From NCBI GenBank assembly GCA_934047225.1, contig OW204005.1, forward strand, positions 24,684,396 to 24,748,395: DNA of 64,000 bases. The letters run 5' to 3'. Positions 23,273-33,805 of the stretch are shown here, piece by piece; the stretch's first letter is position 1; each line of letters begins with the position of its first letter. The position numbers and the translations under genes were made by a program. Below the pieces are notes generated by a model. It did not search any database, was not told where the DNA came from, and saw nothing but the letters and a program-made list of their open reading frames with translations. The DNA comes from Ypsolopha sequella. Lineage: Eukaryota; Arthropoda; Insecta; Lepidoptera; Ypsolophidae.

Positions 23273-25709
23273 AATTATTGTACCTATACATATCAATTAT
23301 TGTACCTATACGTATCAATTATTGTACCTATACATATCAATTATTGTACCTATACGTATCAATTATTGTACCTATACATATCAATTATTGTACCTATACG
23401 TATCAATTATTGTACCTATACATATCAATTATTGTACCTATACATATCAATTATTGTACCTATACATATCAATTATTGTACCAATACGTATCAATTATTG
23501 TACCTATACGTATCAATTATTGTACTTATACATATCAATTATTGTACCTATACATATCAATTATTGAACCTATACATATCAATTATTGTACCTATACATA
23601 TCAATTATTGTACCTATACATATCAATTATTGTACCTATACATATCAATTATTGTACCTATACATATCAATTATTGTACCTATACACATCAATTATTGTA
23701 CTTATACATATCAATTGTTGTACCTATACATATCAATTATTGTACCTATACACATCAATTATTGTACTTATACATATCAATTATTGTACCTATACATATC
23801 AATTATTGTACCTATACATATCAATTATTGTACCTATACATATCAATTATTGTACCTATTCATATCAATTATTGTACCTATACATATCAATTATTGTACC
23901 TATACATATCAATTATTGTACCTATTCATATCAATTATTGTACCTATACATATCAATTATTGTACCTATACACATCAATTATTGTACTTATACATATCAA
24001 TTATTGTACCTATACATATCAATTATTGTACCTATACATATCAATTATTGTACCTATACACATCAATTATTGTACTTATACATATCAATTATTGTACCTA
24101 TACATATCAATTATTGTACCTATACACATCAATTATTGTACTTATACATATCAATTATTGTACCTAAACATATCAATTATTGTACCTATACACATCAATT
24201 ATTGTACCTATACATATCAATTATTGTACCTATACATATCAATTATTGTACCTATACACATCAATTATTGTACTTATACATATCAATTATTGTACCTATA
24301 CATATCAATTATTGTACCTATACATATCAATTATTGTACCTATACACATCAATTATTGTACCTATACACATCAATTATTGTACCTATACATATCAATTAT
24401 TGTACCTATACATATCAATTATTGTACCTATACACATCAATTATTGTACTTATACATATCAATTGTTGTACCTATACATATCAATTATTGTACCTATACA
24501 CATCAATTATTGTACTTATACATATCAATTATTGTACCTATACATATCAATTATTGTACCTATACATATCAATTATTGTACCTATACACATCAATTATTG
24601 TACCTATACACATCAATTATTGTACCTATACATATCAATTATTGTACCTATACATATCAATTATTGTACCTATACACATCAATTATTGTACTTATACATA
24701 TCAATTATTGTACCTATACATATCAATTATTGTACCTATACACATCAATTATTGTACTTATACATATCAATTATTGTACCTATACATATCAATTATTGTA
24801 CCTATACACATCAATTATTGTACTTATACATATCAATTATTGTACCTATACATATCAATTATTGTACCTATACACATCAATTATTGTACCTATACACATC
24901 AATTATTGTACTTATACATATCAATTATTGTACCTATACACATCAATTATTGTACCTATACATATCAATTATTATACCTATACATATCAATTATTATACC
25001 TATACACATCAATTATTGTACTTATACATATCAATTATTATACCTATACACATCAATTATTGTACTTATACATATCAATTATTGTACCTATACATATCAA
25101 TTATTGTACCTATACACATCAATTATTGTACCTATACATATCAATTATTATACCTATACATATCAATTATTGTACCTATACATATCAATTATTATACCTA
25201 TACATATCAATTATTGTACCTATACACATCAATTATTGTACCTATACATATCAATTATTATACCTATACACATCAATTATTGTACTTATACATATCAATT
25301 ATTATACCTATACACATCAATTATTGTACTTATACATATCAATTATTATACCTATACACATCAATTATTGTACTTATACATATCAATTATTGTACCTATA
25401 CATATCAATTATTGTACCTATACACATCAATTATTGTACCTATACATATCAATTATTATACCTATACACATCAATTATTGTACTTATACATATCAATTAT
25501 TATACCTATACATATCAATTATTGTACCTATACATATCAATTATTGTACCTATACATATCAATTATTGTACCTATACACATCAATTATTGTACTTATACA
25601 TATCAATTATTGTACCTATACATATCAATTATTGTACCTATACATATCAATTATTGTACCTATACATATCAATTATTGTACCTACACATATCAATTATTA
25701 TACCTATAC

Positions 25710-25712
<3 letters not shown>
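23273..25712. repeat. 22-bp satellite array, second segment (~111 units)
   Basis: Head-to-tail 22-bp units. Frequent variants are ACACATC for ACATATC, TGTACTTAT for TGTACCTAT, ACGTATC (mainly at the left end), and TTATACC for TTGTACC (only from about 24970 rightwards). Three units make 22 codons without a stop in the forward frames, so three long open frames run across it; their products are periodic (YLYISII, TYTYQLL) and not genes. The segment ends at 25712 with TATACATA, the left target-site copy of the LINE. Confidence 0.97.
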
Positions 25713-25744
<32 letters not shown>

Positions 25745-25976
25745 CACTTTATTGCACACAAAAACACAGATAAATACAGATTTAAGAGAAATACAGGGCA
25801 AAGGCGGACTTATTTCAGAAAGAAATTTCTTCCAGTCAACCATAAATGACAAAGATGAAGAAAATTTTACATTGGCTTATTAAGTGATATAAATATGTGC
25901 ATAATGAGTGATATAAATATGTATGTAACTATAATAAATATGATAGTCAACATACACTACTAACCTAAAAGTATAC

Positions 25977-26021
25977 CTAACGACCTAACGGTCTAAAAAC
26001 TAAACAAAAAGTGGGTATTAA

Positions 26022-26064
<43 letters not shown>

Positions 26065-29007
26065 TGCTTCTTCAAGTTGAATTTGAAGGAAGCGGTTGAG
26101 GGAAGACTTTTAAGGGAGTGTGGAAGATCATTCCAAAGACGGACAGCGTCCACTGTAAAAGATCCAGAGTAACGTTCCGTGTAATGAGTTGGTATAGATA
26201 ACATAAGATCATGAGAAGGCCGAAGATTCCTGTTGCTCATGTCAGTGCGAAAATTGAACCTATCTTTTAGGTATTTAGGGGAGGAAGGATTATTTAAAAC
26301 ATTGTATAGTAGAGATAGGATATGACTATACCTCCGATAGCGTATTGGAAGCCACTTCAGTTTACGTCGAAACTCGGACACATGATCAAACTTTCGCAAA
26401 TCAAAAATAAATCTGATAGCCAAATTCTGAAGACGTTCCAGTTTGTTGAGCAACTCCTCGGTGGCATCCAAGAACACAATGTCAGCATAGTCAAGAAGAG
26501 GTAGAAGAAGAGATTGGGCTAGAGTAATTCTAGTTTGCAAAGGCAAGAAGTACTGAAGGCGCTTCAGTGAGTGAAATGAACCGTACATCCTACGGCTAAC
26601 TTCCTTAACATGACTCTCCCATGACAAGGTCTGATCCATGATTACGCCCAAGTTTTTGACAGTTTCGCTATATTGTAGAACTTCATCACCAAAAACCACA
26701 CTTGCAATATTATCAGTTTTCAGTCTCGATATGTAGTATTGGCTACCAATGATAATTACTTGCGACTTTTTCGGATTGACATTAAGCCCATAGCGTTTTG
26801 TCCAATCTTTAATAGCCGCAAGGTCTGCATTGGTTGTGGCTATGGCATTGTCAATGTCGTCAATTGGAGCTGCTGAGTACAGCTGAAGATCGTCAGCATA
26901 TAGATGAAAGGAAGAGGAAAGGGCAGAAGTGATAGAGTTAATAAAGACCGAAAACAGAATAGGAGAGAGGACACCACCCTGAGGAACACCAGATGTAAGA
27001 TCACACCAGTTAGAATAGCAACTGTCAACTTTGATTAGTTGTTTTCTGCCATGAAGATAGGATTCAAACCATGAGACAACCAAAGGGGAGACATTAAGAG
27101 ATCTCAGCACTCCCACAAGTATGTCATAATCGACAGTGTTGAAGGCATTACTGAAATCTAGCAGTGTTAGGACAGTAAGATTCTTCTGCTCTATGTTGAG
27201 ACGCAAGTCATCCGTCACTTTGACGAGGGCTGTGACAGTGCTGTGGCCCGGTCGAAAGCCGGACTGGTGAGGACTAAGGAGAAGGTTTTTTGAGAGAAAA
27301 TCGGCAAATTGGTCGTACACGATATGTTCTAAAACTTTTGAAAGGATAGGGAGCAAGGAAATAGGGCGAAAATCAGTAAAGCAGGAAGGATTCGGTTTTT
27401 TGGGAAGCGGGATGACGTGTGCTTTTTTCCAAGCACTGGGAAAGGAACCTGTTGTCAGGGAGCAGTTGATAATATCCGCTATTATGGGAGCTATAAAATT
27501 AGAGATAGGAGCAAGCATATCCCTACTAAGACCGTCGTCACCGACGGCCTTGGTAGTTATAGACCGAAGAATCTTCTGAACATCACCAGAGGTTATCTCA
27601 TGGAAATCAAAGGGAGGATAGTTAGATGGGGTACAGTTTTGAAGAGACGTGAGGGTGTTCAACTTATCAGCGCTAGAGAGAGAGGAAGAAGGTGAGCTAA
27701 AGTGCTGGTTAAGCGCATTTAAATCAATATTAGAGAAAGGTCTAGATTTAGACTTACCGACGCCCAGAGTTTTCAAGAATTTCCAGAGGTTATTAGAAGG
27801 ACAGTTTTGAATGGACTCAAATATATGCTGACGCTTTGCATTTCTACAAACTTTATTGCAGCGGTTACGTAGAATTTTGTATCGCTGGATATTTTGCTCA
27901 GAGGGGTCACTTCTACAGCGAACGCAAGCTCTGTCTCTTTGAGCCATGAGTGACTTTATGTCTTGAGTGAGCCATGGTGCTGGAAGGTGCTTTACTCTCG
28001 TCTTTTTAAGTGGAGCATGTTTGTCAAACAGGGATATCAAGAGTTCGTTAAAGCGTTCAACTTTGCCATCTATAGAAGATGTTTGAGTAATAGATGACCA
28101 GTCCATTCCACTCACATCCCCACGAAGCGCCTCCAAGTCAATACCACTGAAGTTACGGAGAAGAAGGAACTTATGTTTCAACTTAGGAGGACGAAGATTG
28201 TACGATAAGAAAACAAGATCGTGATGAGAAAAACATGAGGCATTAAATTGACCATGGTTAACGACGTGGTCAAGAGAAGAAGTGATTATTAAATCTAGAA
28301 GAGATGGAGTACAACCAGGTGCGAAGTGTGTAGGACCCGACGGTAGAATATTAAGATTGAGAGAATCCATCATAGACTTGAGGGCTCTTGTTCTGTGATC
28401 ATTTTTTATAATACATGTGTTAAAATCACCCATCAGGACAATTTGTTCATACTGCGGTCTAAAGGTTTCAAGCAGAGATTCTAGAGATGAGAAATAATTA
28501 ACATTGCATGAATGACTATAGTAAACCCCTAAAAAAACTTTTGTATGACGAAGAGATATCTCTAAAAATAGATGTTCTGTTTCACTAGAACTATCCGATT
28601 GGGAGATGACTGTGCAATCAAGATCACTACGCAGATACACTCCTACACCACCACCAGAGGTGCGAGTTCTATCTGTTCTGACAAGGCGATATCCAGAAAT
28701 AGGGTACATCGTAGAAGGAAGTGTTGGTGACAGCCATGTTTCACTCATACAAATTGCATGAATATGCCTCGTGGTAAAGGAAGTTAATAAATCAGAGTAA
28801 TGTGCGTTAACACTTTGAACATTTATATGAGCAACATTGAACAATTTTTGGAGATGATGAAAATACATTGTGCAACTTGTCACTAAGATCAAGCATGTCG
28901 GAAGAGTCACTTACTGGACTAAGTAAACCCTCAGAGGGAGAAGAAAGAGAGTAATATTCACTACCAGAGCTACTATTTAGTATATCAGACATATTACATA
29001 TACGCAA
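25977..29007 (-). pseudogene. LINE ORF2: endonuclease plus reverse transcriptase, one homopolymer frameshift
   Basis: Nicks target DNA and reverse-transcribes the element RNA. The main open frame starts at 28910 (977 codons): HINVQSVN endonuclease start near residue 28, MSETWL near 54, GGGVGVYLR near 86, MGDFNT at 160-165, SHHD at 228-231; then reverse transcriptase with DFRPISLLPILSKV near 513, GFRPGHST near 551, LLDFSNAFNTVDY (catalytic Asp) near 583, SGVPQGGVLSP near 640 and LYADD at 670-674; the C-terminus ends in a stretch encoded by a TA microsatellite (26020-26058). Residues 1-21 are probably artificial: another frame from 29007 (MSDILN methionine at about 28992) reaches the same point and joins the endonuclease if one base changes in the A-run near 28855. 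That indel is why I mark it broken. Confidence 0.88.
26020..26060. repeat. TA microsatellite inside LINE ORF2 C-terminus
   Basis: About 40 bp of alternating T and A, translated as a (YI)n run near the end of ORF2. It probably expanded after or during the family's evolution and may alter the true C-terminus. Confidence 0.9.
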
Positions 29008-29615
29008 TTAATAAATAGAATAATAAATACCTATGACAACAACACAAACCTATTAATAACAATCAACCTAAGGAAATAACGCTAAAGTACTAGTAAATAT
29101 ACTAAATAATGTTTATATTTAAAAGTGACAGACAGGGTAAAAATACCTGTCTTAATTACCACAAAAACACTGCCATCTCACTAAATATAGTATGCTGATT
29201 AAACTTACATTAAACACATTATAATTCACAAAATATGCAACACAAAAAGGCAAACAAAACGAAACACTTTGAAAATTTTAGTTATGAAACAATTTTGCAA
29301 CATCTTAAATTGTATAAAGTTGCATGATTAAACATGTGACAAATTCGGAGCTATAAAGCTAAAACTGAAACGCAAGAGAGAACGCAAAATAAAAACGTCA
29401 ATTGATTGACAAATTTGATAAGAAATGTGACGGTGAGTAAAAAAAAGATATTTTTATATATTTTTTTCAAGTTTTAGCATTAGCAGTAGTATGAGAAAAG
29501 TAAAACTTACTACAATCTGCCCATCAATGAATTCAATTAACGTAAAATGTTAGTTTGTTATTCAAATATGCCTATCGTTTTACAGCTACGTTACTTGATT
29601 TGCGAATCTTGACTT
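29008..29615. other. ORF1-ORF2 spacer of the LINE
   Basis: About 600 bp of AT-rich DNA without an open frame between the two LINE ORFs. That is long for such a spacer. No target duplication or inverted repeats marking a nested insertion were seen. Confidence 0.6.
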
Positions 29616-30359
29616 TTATTTTTTTTCAGATCTATCTCGTCTTGACCGACCTGAGGAAGCTTGAGCATCAGTGGAAGGTGGATACTTGGCAGAGAAGTCC
29701 TGCAGTTGCTCCATGGTATTGAGACGCAGTTTGTTGCCATCAGGGAGCTTTATAAAGAGGTTGCCATCCTGCGACCAACAGCGGGTTACACCATAAAGTT
29801 TACGCGCTTCAGCAAATATTTGCCTGCGAGGCGCAGTGAGGAATTCCGCTACTGAAATCTGGCATCCCTTCAGTTCCTTCTTCTGCCACACTGAAGACCG
29901 GATATCCAGACTTGAAAACCTGATGAGTACAGGACGGCAACCACCATTGTCATGTGAAGGCTTACCGAGGCGATAACACGACCTGATGGAGTCATTGGTG
30001 AACTGCGGCAACTTAAGCTTCTGGCTAATCGTCTGCATGACTACAGATGAAAGATCTTCATTGGCCGTCTCTTCAATGCCACGGAACAGCAAAAATTTCC
30101 GTCTACCCCGGTTGTCCATCTCATCAACAACCTGAGACACTGAGGAGATCTGCTGGCGGAGGATGCTAATAGTCTCCTTCATCCAGTCTTTGAAGACGGC
30201 AAACTCACCCGCCAACTGATCCAGGCTGCGGGGACTCTTTGCCGCAGCTGCCATCCGGGTTTCAAAGTCCGCCATCACATTGAAGAACTTCTTCTCCATC
30301 GTATTCACAGCAGTCAGAGGCTCCACTGTAGAAGCCTTGATACTCTTCGACTTGGGCAT
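29616..30359 (-). CDS. LINE ORF1 RNA-binding protein (247 aa), intact
   Basis: Putative nucleic-acid chaperone that packages LINE RNA. The frame is intact from ATG at 30359. Residues 1-80 are helical with heptad-like spacing (EKKFFNVMADFETRM, LDQLAGEFAVFKDWM, ISILRQQISSVSQVVDEM), suggesting a coiled coil. Residues ~84-180 (RRKFLLFRGIEE, SCYRLGK, RPVLIRFSS) look like the RRM-type fold of LINE ORF1 proteins, followed by a region with PRRQIFAEARKLYG. The C-terminus is basic (SGRSRRDRSEKK). No CCHC zinc knuckle is seen. Its place 5' of ORF2 on the same strand supports the assignment. Confidence 0.8.
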   Translation of the reverse strand: MPKSKSIKASTVEPLTAVNTMEKKFFNVMADFETRMAAAAKSPRSLDQLAGEFAVFKDWMKETISILRQQISSVSQVVDEMDNRGRRKFLLFRGIEETANEDLSSVVMQTISQKLKLPQFTNDSIRSCYRLGKPSHDNGGCRPVLIRFSSLDIRSSVWQKKELKGCQISVAEFLTAPRRQIFAEARKLYGVTRCWSQDGNLFIKLPDGNKLRLNTMEQLQDFSAKYPPSTDAQASSGRSRRDRSEKK

Positions 30360-30588
30360 TATAGATCCTCAACAAGTTTAAGTAAGCTAAGTGTGGTGAA
30401 GTGAGGTTATGTTGTAGTGAATGGCAGAACTGTGTTAAAGCATACACCAAATGCGGAAATACATTGATTGTATAATATTCACTTGTTTGCACCTCAAATA
30501 AAAACACTTGTAAGTACAAAAACACCAGAAAGTTTATTTATTTGAATTTAAATTAAGTGAGAACAGTTTAAGCCAACATGTAGGTAGG

Positions 30589-30686
30589 TATACATATCAA
30601 TTATTGTACCTATACATATCAATTATTGTACCTATACATATCAATTATTGTACCTATACATATCAATTATTGTACCTATACATATC
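30589..30686. repeat. 22-bp satellite array, third segment (~4.5 units)
   Basis: Short remnant left between the LINE and the BEL/Pao element. Its start holds the right target copy of the LINE (TATACATA) and its end holds the left target copy of the retrotransposon (ATATC, 30682-30686). Confidence 0.95.
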
Positions 30687-31079
30687 TGTTCACGCTACAG
30701 CGTGACGCGTGATTCGCGCGCGCATGCGCGGATGACCACCCCCCCCGCCGCGCGCCGGTCGAGGCGCGCGCGGGCGCTGGTCCTTTCTGTTTCGCCGCAA
30801 CCGTCGACCTAACGATACGTGTGTGCATACATTCGCGCCGCCAGCCCAAACAATATCGCGTACCTACCCTTTAGGTTGTGAAAGTGTAGTGTTCACGTTA
30901 CACCAAGACATTCTGCACATTCCTGACCAAAACGCCAGCTCCATCAGCCCAACAAGAAGGCTCAGCCCGTCATCGCATTCGTCGGCTCGTCCACAACATT
31001 CCAAAGCAAAGGTCAGTGCACCCACAATTCTCCCGTGTCAAATCCCATCAGCCCTGCATTCCTGTAGCCAGCGGTTACA
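30687..31079 (+). repeat. BEL/Pao 5' LTR
   Basis: 393 bp beginning TGTTCACGCTACAGCGTGAC and ending AGCCAGCGGTTACA. The first ~110 bases are very rich in CG dinucleotides (GCGCGCGCATGCGCGG), unlike the AT-rich surroundings. It should contain the promoter, but no TATA box or AATAAA is obvious. Confidence 0.96.
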
Positions 31080-31082
31080 TTT

Positions 31083-31100
31083 TGGACCTTCGAGCCGGTA
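31083..31100 (+). promoter_or_regulatory. Primer-binding site, tRNA-Tyr type
   Basis: TGGACCTTCGAGCCGG starts three bases after the LTR end. It is complementary to the 3' end of insect tRNA-Tyr (CCGGCTCGAAGGACCA) except for one base. The reverse transcriptase would be primed here. The tRNA assignment rests on my knowledge of the Drosophila tRNA-Tyr acceptor end. Confidence 0.75.
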
Positions 31101-31330
31101 GTGAAAAATTTTTGGTCCTTCGAGACCGTTTACGAAAAATTTTGGTCACTTCGAGCCGGTAGTAATACACTTTTGGCCCTTCGAACCGTTAGAACCAGCC
31201 CCCCTCTATTTACTACAGTCCATTTTCAATCCAAGAAAAATTTTGGTCAATTCGAGCCGGTAGTAAAACATTTTGGCCCTTCGAACCGTTACTGAACCAG
31301 CCCCCGTCGATTTACTACAGTCCATTTTCA
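31083..31330 (+). repeat. Leader with six spaced primer-site-like repeats
   Basis: TTTTGG followed by CCTTCGAGCCG-like sequence recurs at 31083, 31113, 31143, 31174, 31244 and 31274, mostly 30-31 bp apart. The block 31140-31228 (two repeats plus GAACCAGCC and TTTACTACAGTCCATTTTCA) is duplicated at 31241-31330. The second copy, TGGTCCTTCGAG, matches the tRNA-Tyr end better than the first over its first 12 bases. Confidence 0.85.
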
Positions 31331-32185
31331 CCCGGTGGCATATTTTGCCCCCTTTCCCGGCAAAAAAAATATTTTGTGGTCTCCGCGCCGGTCTACCGCG
31401 CCCGCGCCGCCTAGAACATTCCATTTATCGGTATAGAACCGGCCCCCCCCACCCCCGGCACAGAATAAACTCATTTTCATCCAGTTTGTTATTATTATTC
31501 AGCTCAGATAATATAATTATATTCATTCAGCCCAATTGTTTATTACAGTCCACTATACTTCTTTATTAAACCCAAATTTTACGAGATTTTGCGAGATATT
31601 TTTTCGGTGCGAGTATAAATTTGCTTTATTTCGTGCATTTACGTAAGTTACGCACATACGTAAAACCCACGTATACATAAGTTATTACGTTACGTACGTT
31701 TACGGTTACGTATTATTACGTTACCAAAGCTTGATTTGCATCATTGGATTGTCCGCTCATTTAGATCCGATTTCGGCTAGGTAAATACATTCTTTGTTTG
31801 TTTACGCAAAGTAGGTAGGTATTTTATTCTATAAATAGAATAGCATTTAGCTTCGTGTAAGCAAGAGCTAACGTGTATTGATCCTATTCTCATCTCTGAT
31901 CTTATTGTTAATGGTACACATATAGGGTGTTCCACGTTGGTTCAGCTCATATACAGGTTGTTTTTTAAAAAAAAAAAATTTTTTTTTTTTTTTTCTCTAT
32001 CGTGTTTATTTGGGTGTTCCGTGTTCCGTTTGAACATAGTCATTGTTACTTCATCCGCGCAAGTATCTCAGCTCTATTCATCTATCTCATCAATTATTTT
32101 AGTTGTACGTCCGCTCTTATAGTTCAGCTCAAACTCGTTGCGTATTTTATCTTAGTAATCAACCACTTAGTTTAACAAGATTAAG
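31331..32185 (+). other. BEL/Pao leader, non-coding
   Basis: About 850 bp before gag with C-rich and T-rich patches (for example CCGGCCCCCCCCACCCCCGG near 31439, and a long A then T run at 31970-31995). A repeated TTACGT motif runs near 31640-31725. No protein is supported. Confidence 0.6.
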
Positions 32186-33796
32186 ATGCCTTCGAAATCA
32201 CAAGCCGCGATGTTTCGTGAGGCCGTAAAGGCGATAGTTCTGTTAAAGGAGATTGGTGCGGCGGTCGAGGCAGGCGACAGAAAAACATATTCTGTGGCGG
32301 ACTTCACCGCTCGTTACGCAAACATACAAAGCGTTAAAACTAAGTTAGAGGACGTATATTATGAGATCCTTGACGATGAGGATTTGTCCGACGAAACTGA
32401 GGCAACCTACACAAAAAATTTTCAGTCGGCACTTAGCAATTATGATGCTATACTAGTGGCATTCGAAAATTTAAAAGTAAAATCAGCTCTTCCGGACAAG
32501 ACGCAGCCCCTCAGCTCAGGTACACCCGTTGGTGTTCTACCAAAAATACCAATTCCGGAGTTTCACTCGAACGTGGAAGAATGGCCCTCGTTTATTGCTG
32601 TTTTTAGGAGCCTTATCAGTGAGATGGCTACAGTCTCGGATGCTGTCAAACTGCATTATTTGTTAGGCGCCCTAAAGGGTGAGGCACATGATATGGTGAA
32701 ACACCTCTACCCTACCAACGAGAATTATCCCATAGCCATGGAAATTCTCACCAAGCGTTACGACAATCGTCGCCTACTCATTGACCGATTTGTGGACATT
32801 ATAATGAACCTTCCGCACATCCACATGCGCTCGGATATCCGCACATCGTTCTTAATTCCGCTTATCTCAGCGCAAAGCGCTCTCCGCAATCTGGATCTGC
32901 CCATGAAGGATTCTGACTATGTTTTCGTGTCCATGGTAGTGCGAAAACTACAAGGCGAGCTCCGCACTCTTTTCGAGCGGAAGTACGGATCTCGTGCAAC
33001 TCTGCCCACGCTCAAGAACCTCATTGAGTTTTTGGAAGAGCACGCACGCTGCAAGGAGAATGAGTCGTCGTCCCTTGCGTCACAGGATGCTCCTTCTTCA
33101 GCACGGCTCGGCCCGTCAGAAAGGCTCGCTCAGCTCAATAAGCTGCTTCAGCCCACTCGAGGTACTCCACGTCAGCCCTACCAGGCTCATCAAGAGTTCT
33201 GCCCCATAGCTCCTCGGCAGGACAATCGCTCCCCCCGTCCTATTCGTCAACCATTTTTGGCATTTGAGACAGCGCCAGTTTACTCGGCCCAACCGTCCTC
33301 ATCATCCGCTCGTCAGCTAGTTTACTCGGCCCAATCATCCCCATCACCCACTCGCCAACAGAGTTATTCGGCTCAACCTTCTTCCCCTACTGGTGGTATG
33401 CCATGCCCATACTGCAGGAATAGGGGACACAAACTCATCGCATGCCCAGGATTTAATAACCAACCAGTTCAAGGTCGGTGGGACTTTGTGAACTCACGCA
33501 ACCGGTGCCGACGCTGTTTGGGTCCTCATTATGAGAACGAGTGCAGGTCTACACGTGCATGCAAGGAGTGTGGGCGGTCTGACCACCACACTTCACTGCA
33601 TCGCCATGGGGCCATGTCTCCGACACGCTCATCTGCTCATTTGCTGCCTCCGTCTCTACGTGAGCAGCCCAGACAGCGCTCAGCGCATGAGCCTCAATAC
33701 CATTCGGCACATGCTACACAGGCATATACGTCCCATCCCAACTCGCCCATTCAATCGCGATCGCCAAGTAGGTCTCGGGTAGGTAGTCAACAGTGA
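32186..33796 (+). CDS. gag: BEL/Pao Gag (536 aa), ends at in-frame UGA
   Basis: Structural protein forming virus-like particles and binding element RNA. Residues 118-215 (PKIPIPEFHSNVEEWPSF onward, LLGALKGEAHDMV, ILTKRYDNRRLLIDR) match the DUF1759 gag domain of BEL/Pao. Residues 362-403 hold three imperfect repeats of YSAQPSS. Zinc knuckles follow: CPYCRNRGHKLIAC at 407-420, then CRRCLGPHYENEC at 441-453 and CKECGRSDHH from about 459. The C-terminus is rich in Ser, His, Arg and Pro. Start ATG at 32186 has AAG before it and follows a leader with no competing long frame. The frame ends CAG-TGA-CTA but continues open into pol, so Gag is probably the product of normal termination there. Confidence 0.93.
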   Translation: MPSKSQAAMFREAVKAIVLLKEIGAAVEAGDRKTYSVADFTARYANIQSVKTKLEDVYYEILDDEDLSDETEATYTKNFQSALSNYDAILVAFENLKVKSALPDKTQPLSSGTPVGVLPKIPIPEFHSNVEEWPSFIAVFRSLISEMATVSDAVKLHYLLGALKGEAHDMVKHLYPTNENYPIAMEILTKRYDNRRLLIDRFVDIIMNLPHIHMRSDIRTSFLIPLISAQSALRNLDLPMKDSDYVFVSMVVRKLQGELRTLFERKYGSRATLPTLKNLIEFLEEHARCKENESSSLASQDAPSSARLGPSERLAQLNKLLQPTRGTPRQPYQAHQEFCPIAPRQDNRSPRPIRQPFLAFETAPVYSAQPSSSSARQLVYSAQSSPSPTRQQSYSAQPSSPTGGMPCPYCRNRGHKLIACPGFNNQPVQGRWDFVNSRNRCRRCLGPHYENECRSTRACKECGRSDHHTSLHRHGAMSPTRSSAHLLPPSLREQPRQRSAHEPQYHSAHATQAYTSHPNSPIQSRSPSRSRVGSQQ

Positions 33797-33805
33797 CTAC
33801 CTACA
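33785..33805 (+). promoter_or_regulatory. Candidate stop-codon readthrough site (UGA CUA)
   Basis: The gag stop is TGA at 33794-33796 followed by CTA. Downstream codons stay open for 37 codons in the same frame up to the first pol methionine at 33908. UGA followed by CUA is an established readthrough-prone context in eukaryotes. Either Gag-Pol is made by readthrough, or the stop is a mutation. Confidence 0.6.

Larger units (their letters stand above)
25713..30588 (-). mobile_element. Near-complete two-ORF LINE (Jockey/CR1-like), 4.9 kb
   Basis: A LINE in minus orientation inserted into the 22-bp satellite. Its 3' end (left) is a TTATTATTATT tail (AAT repeat on the plus strand at 25713-25742) preceded on the element strand by GTGCAATAAAGTGTTT with a polyadenylation-type AATAAA. 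The 5' end lies at about 30588. TATACATA flanks both ends (25705-25712 and 30589-30596) and the satellite phase continues across, giving a target duplication of about 8 bp. ORF1 (30359-29616) and ORF2 (about 29007-25977) are both present, with a ~600-bp non-coding spacer. Only one probable coding lesion is seen, so it is young. Confidence 0.9.
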
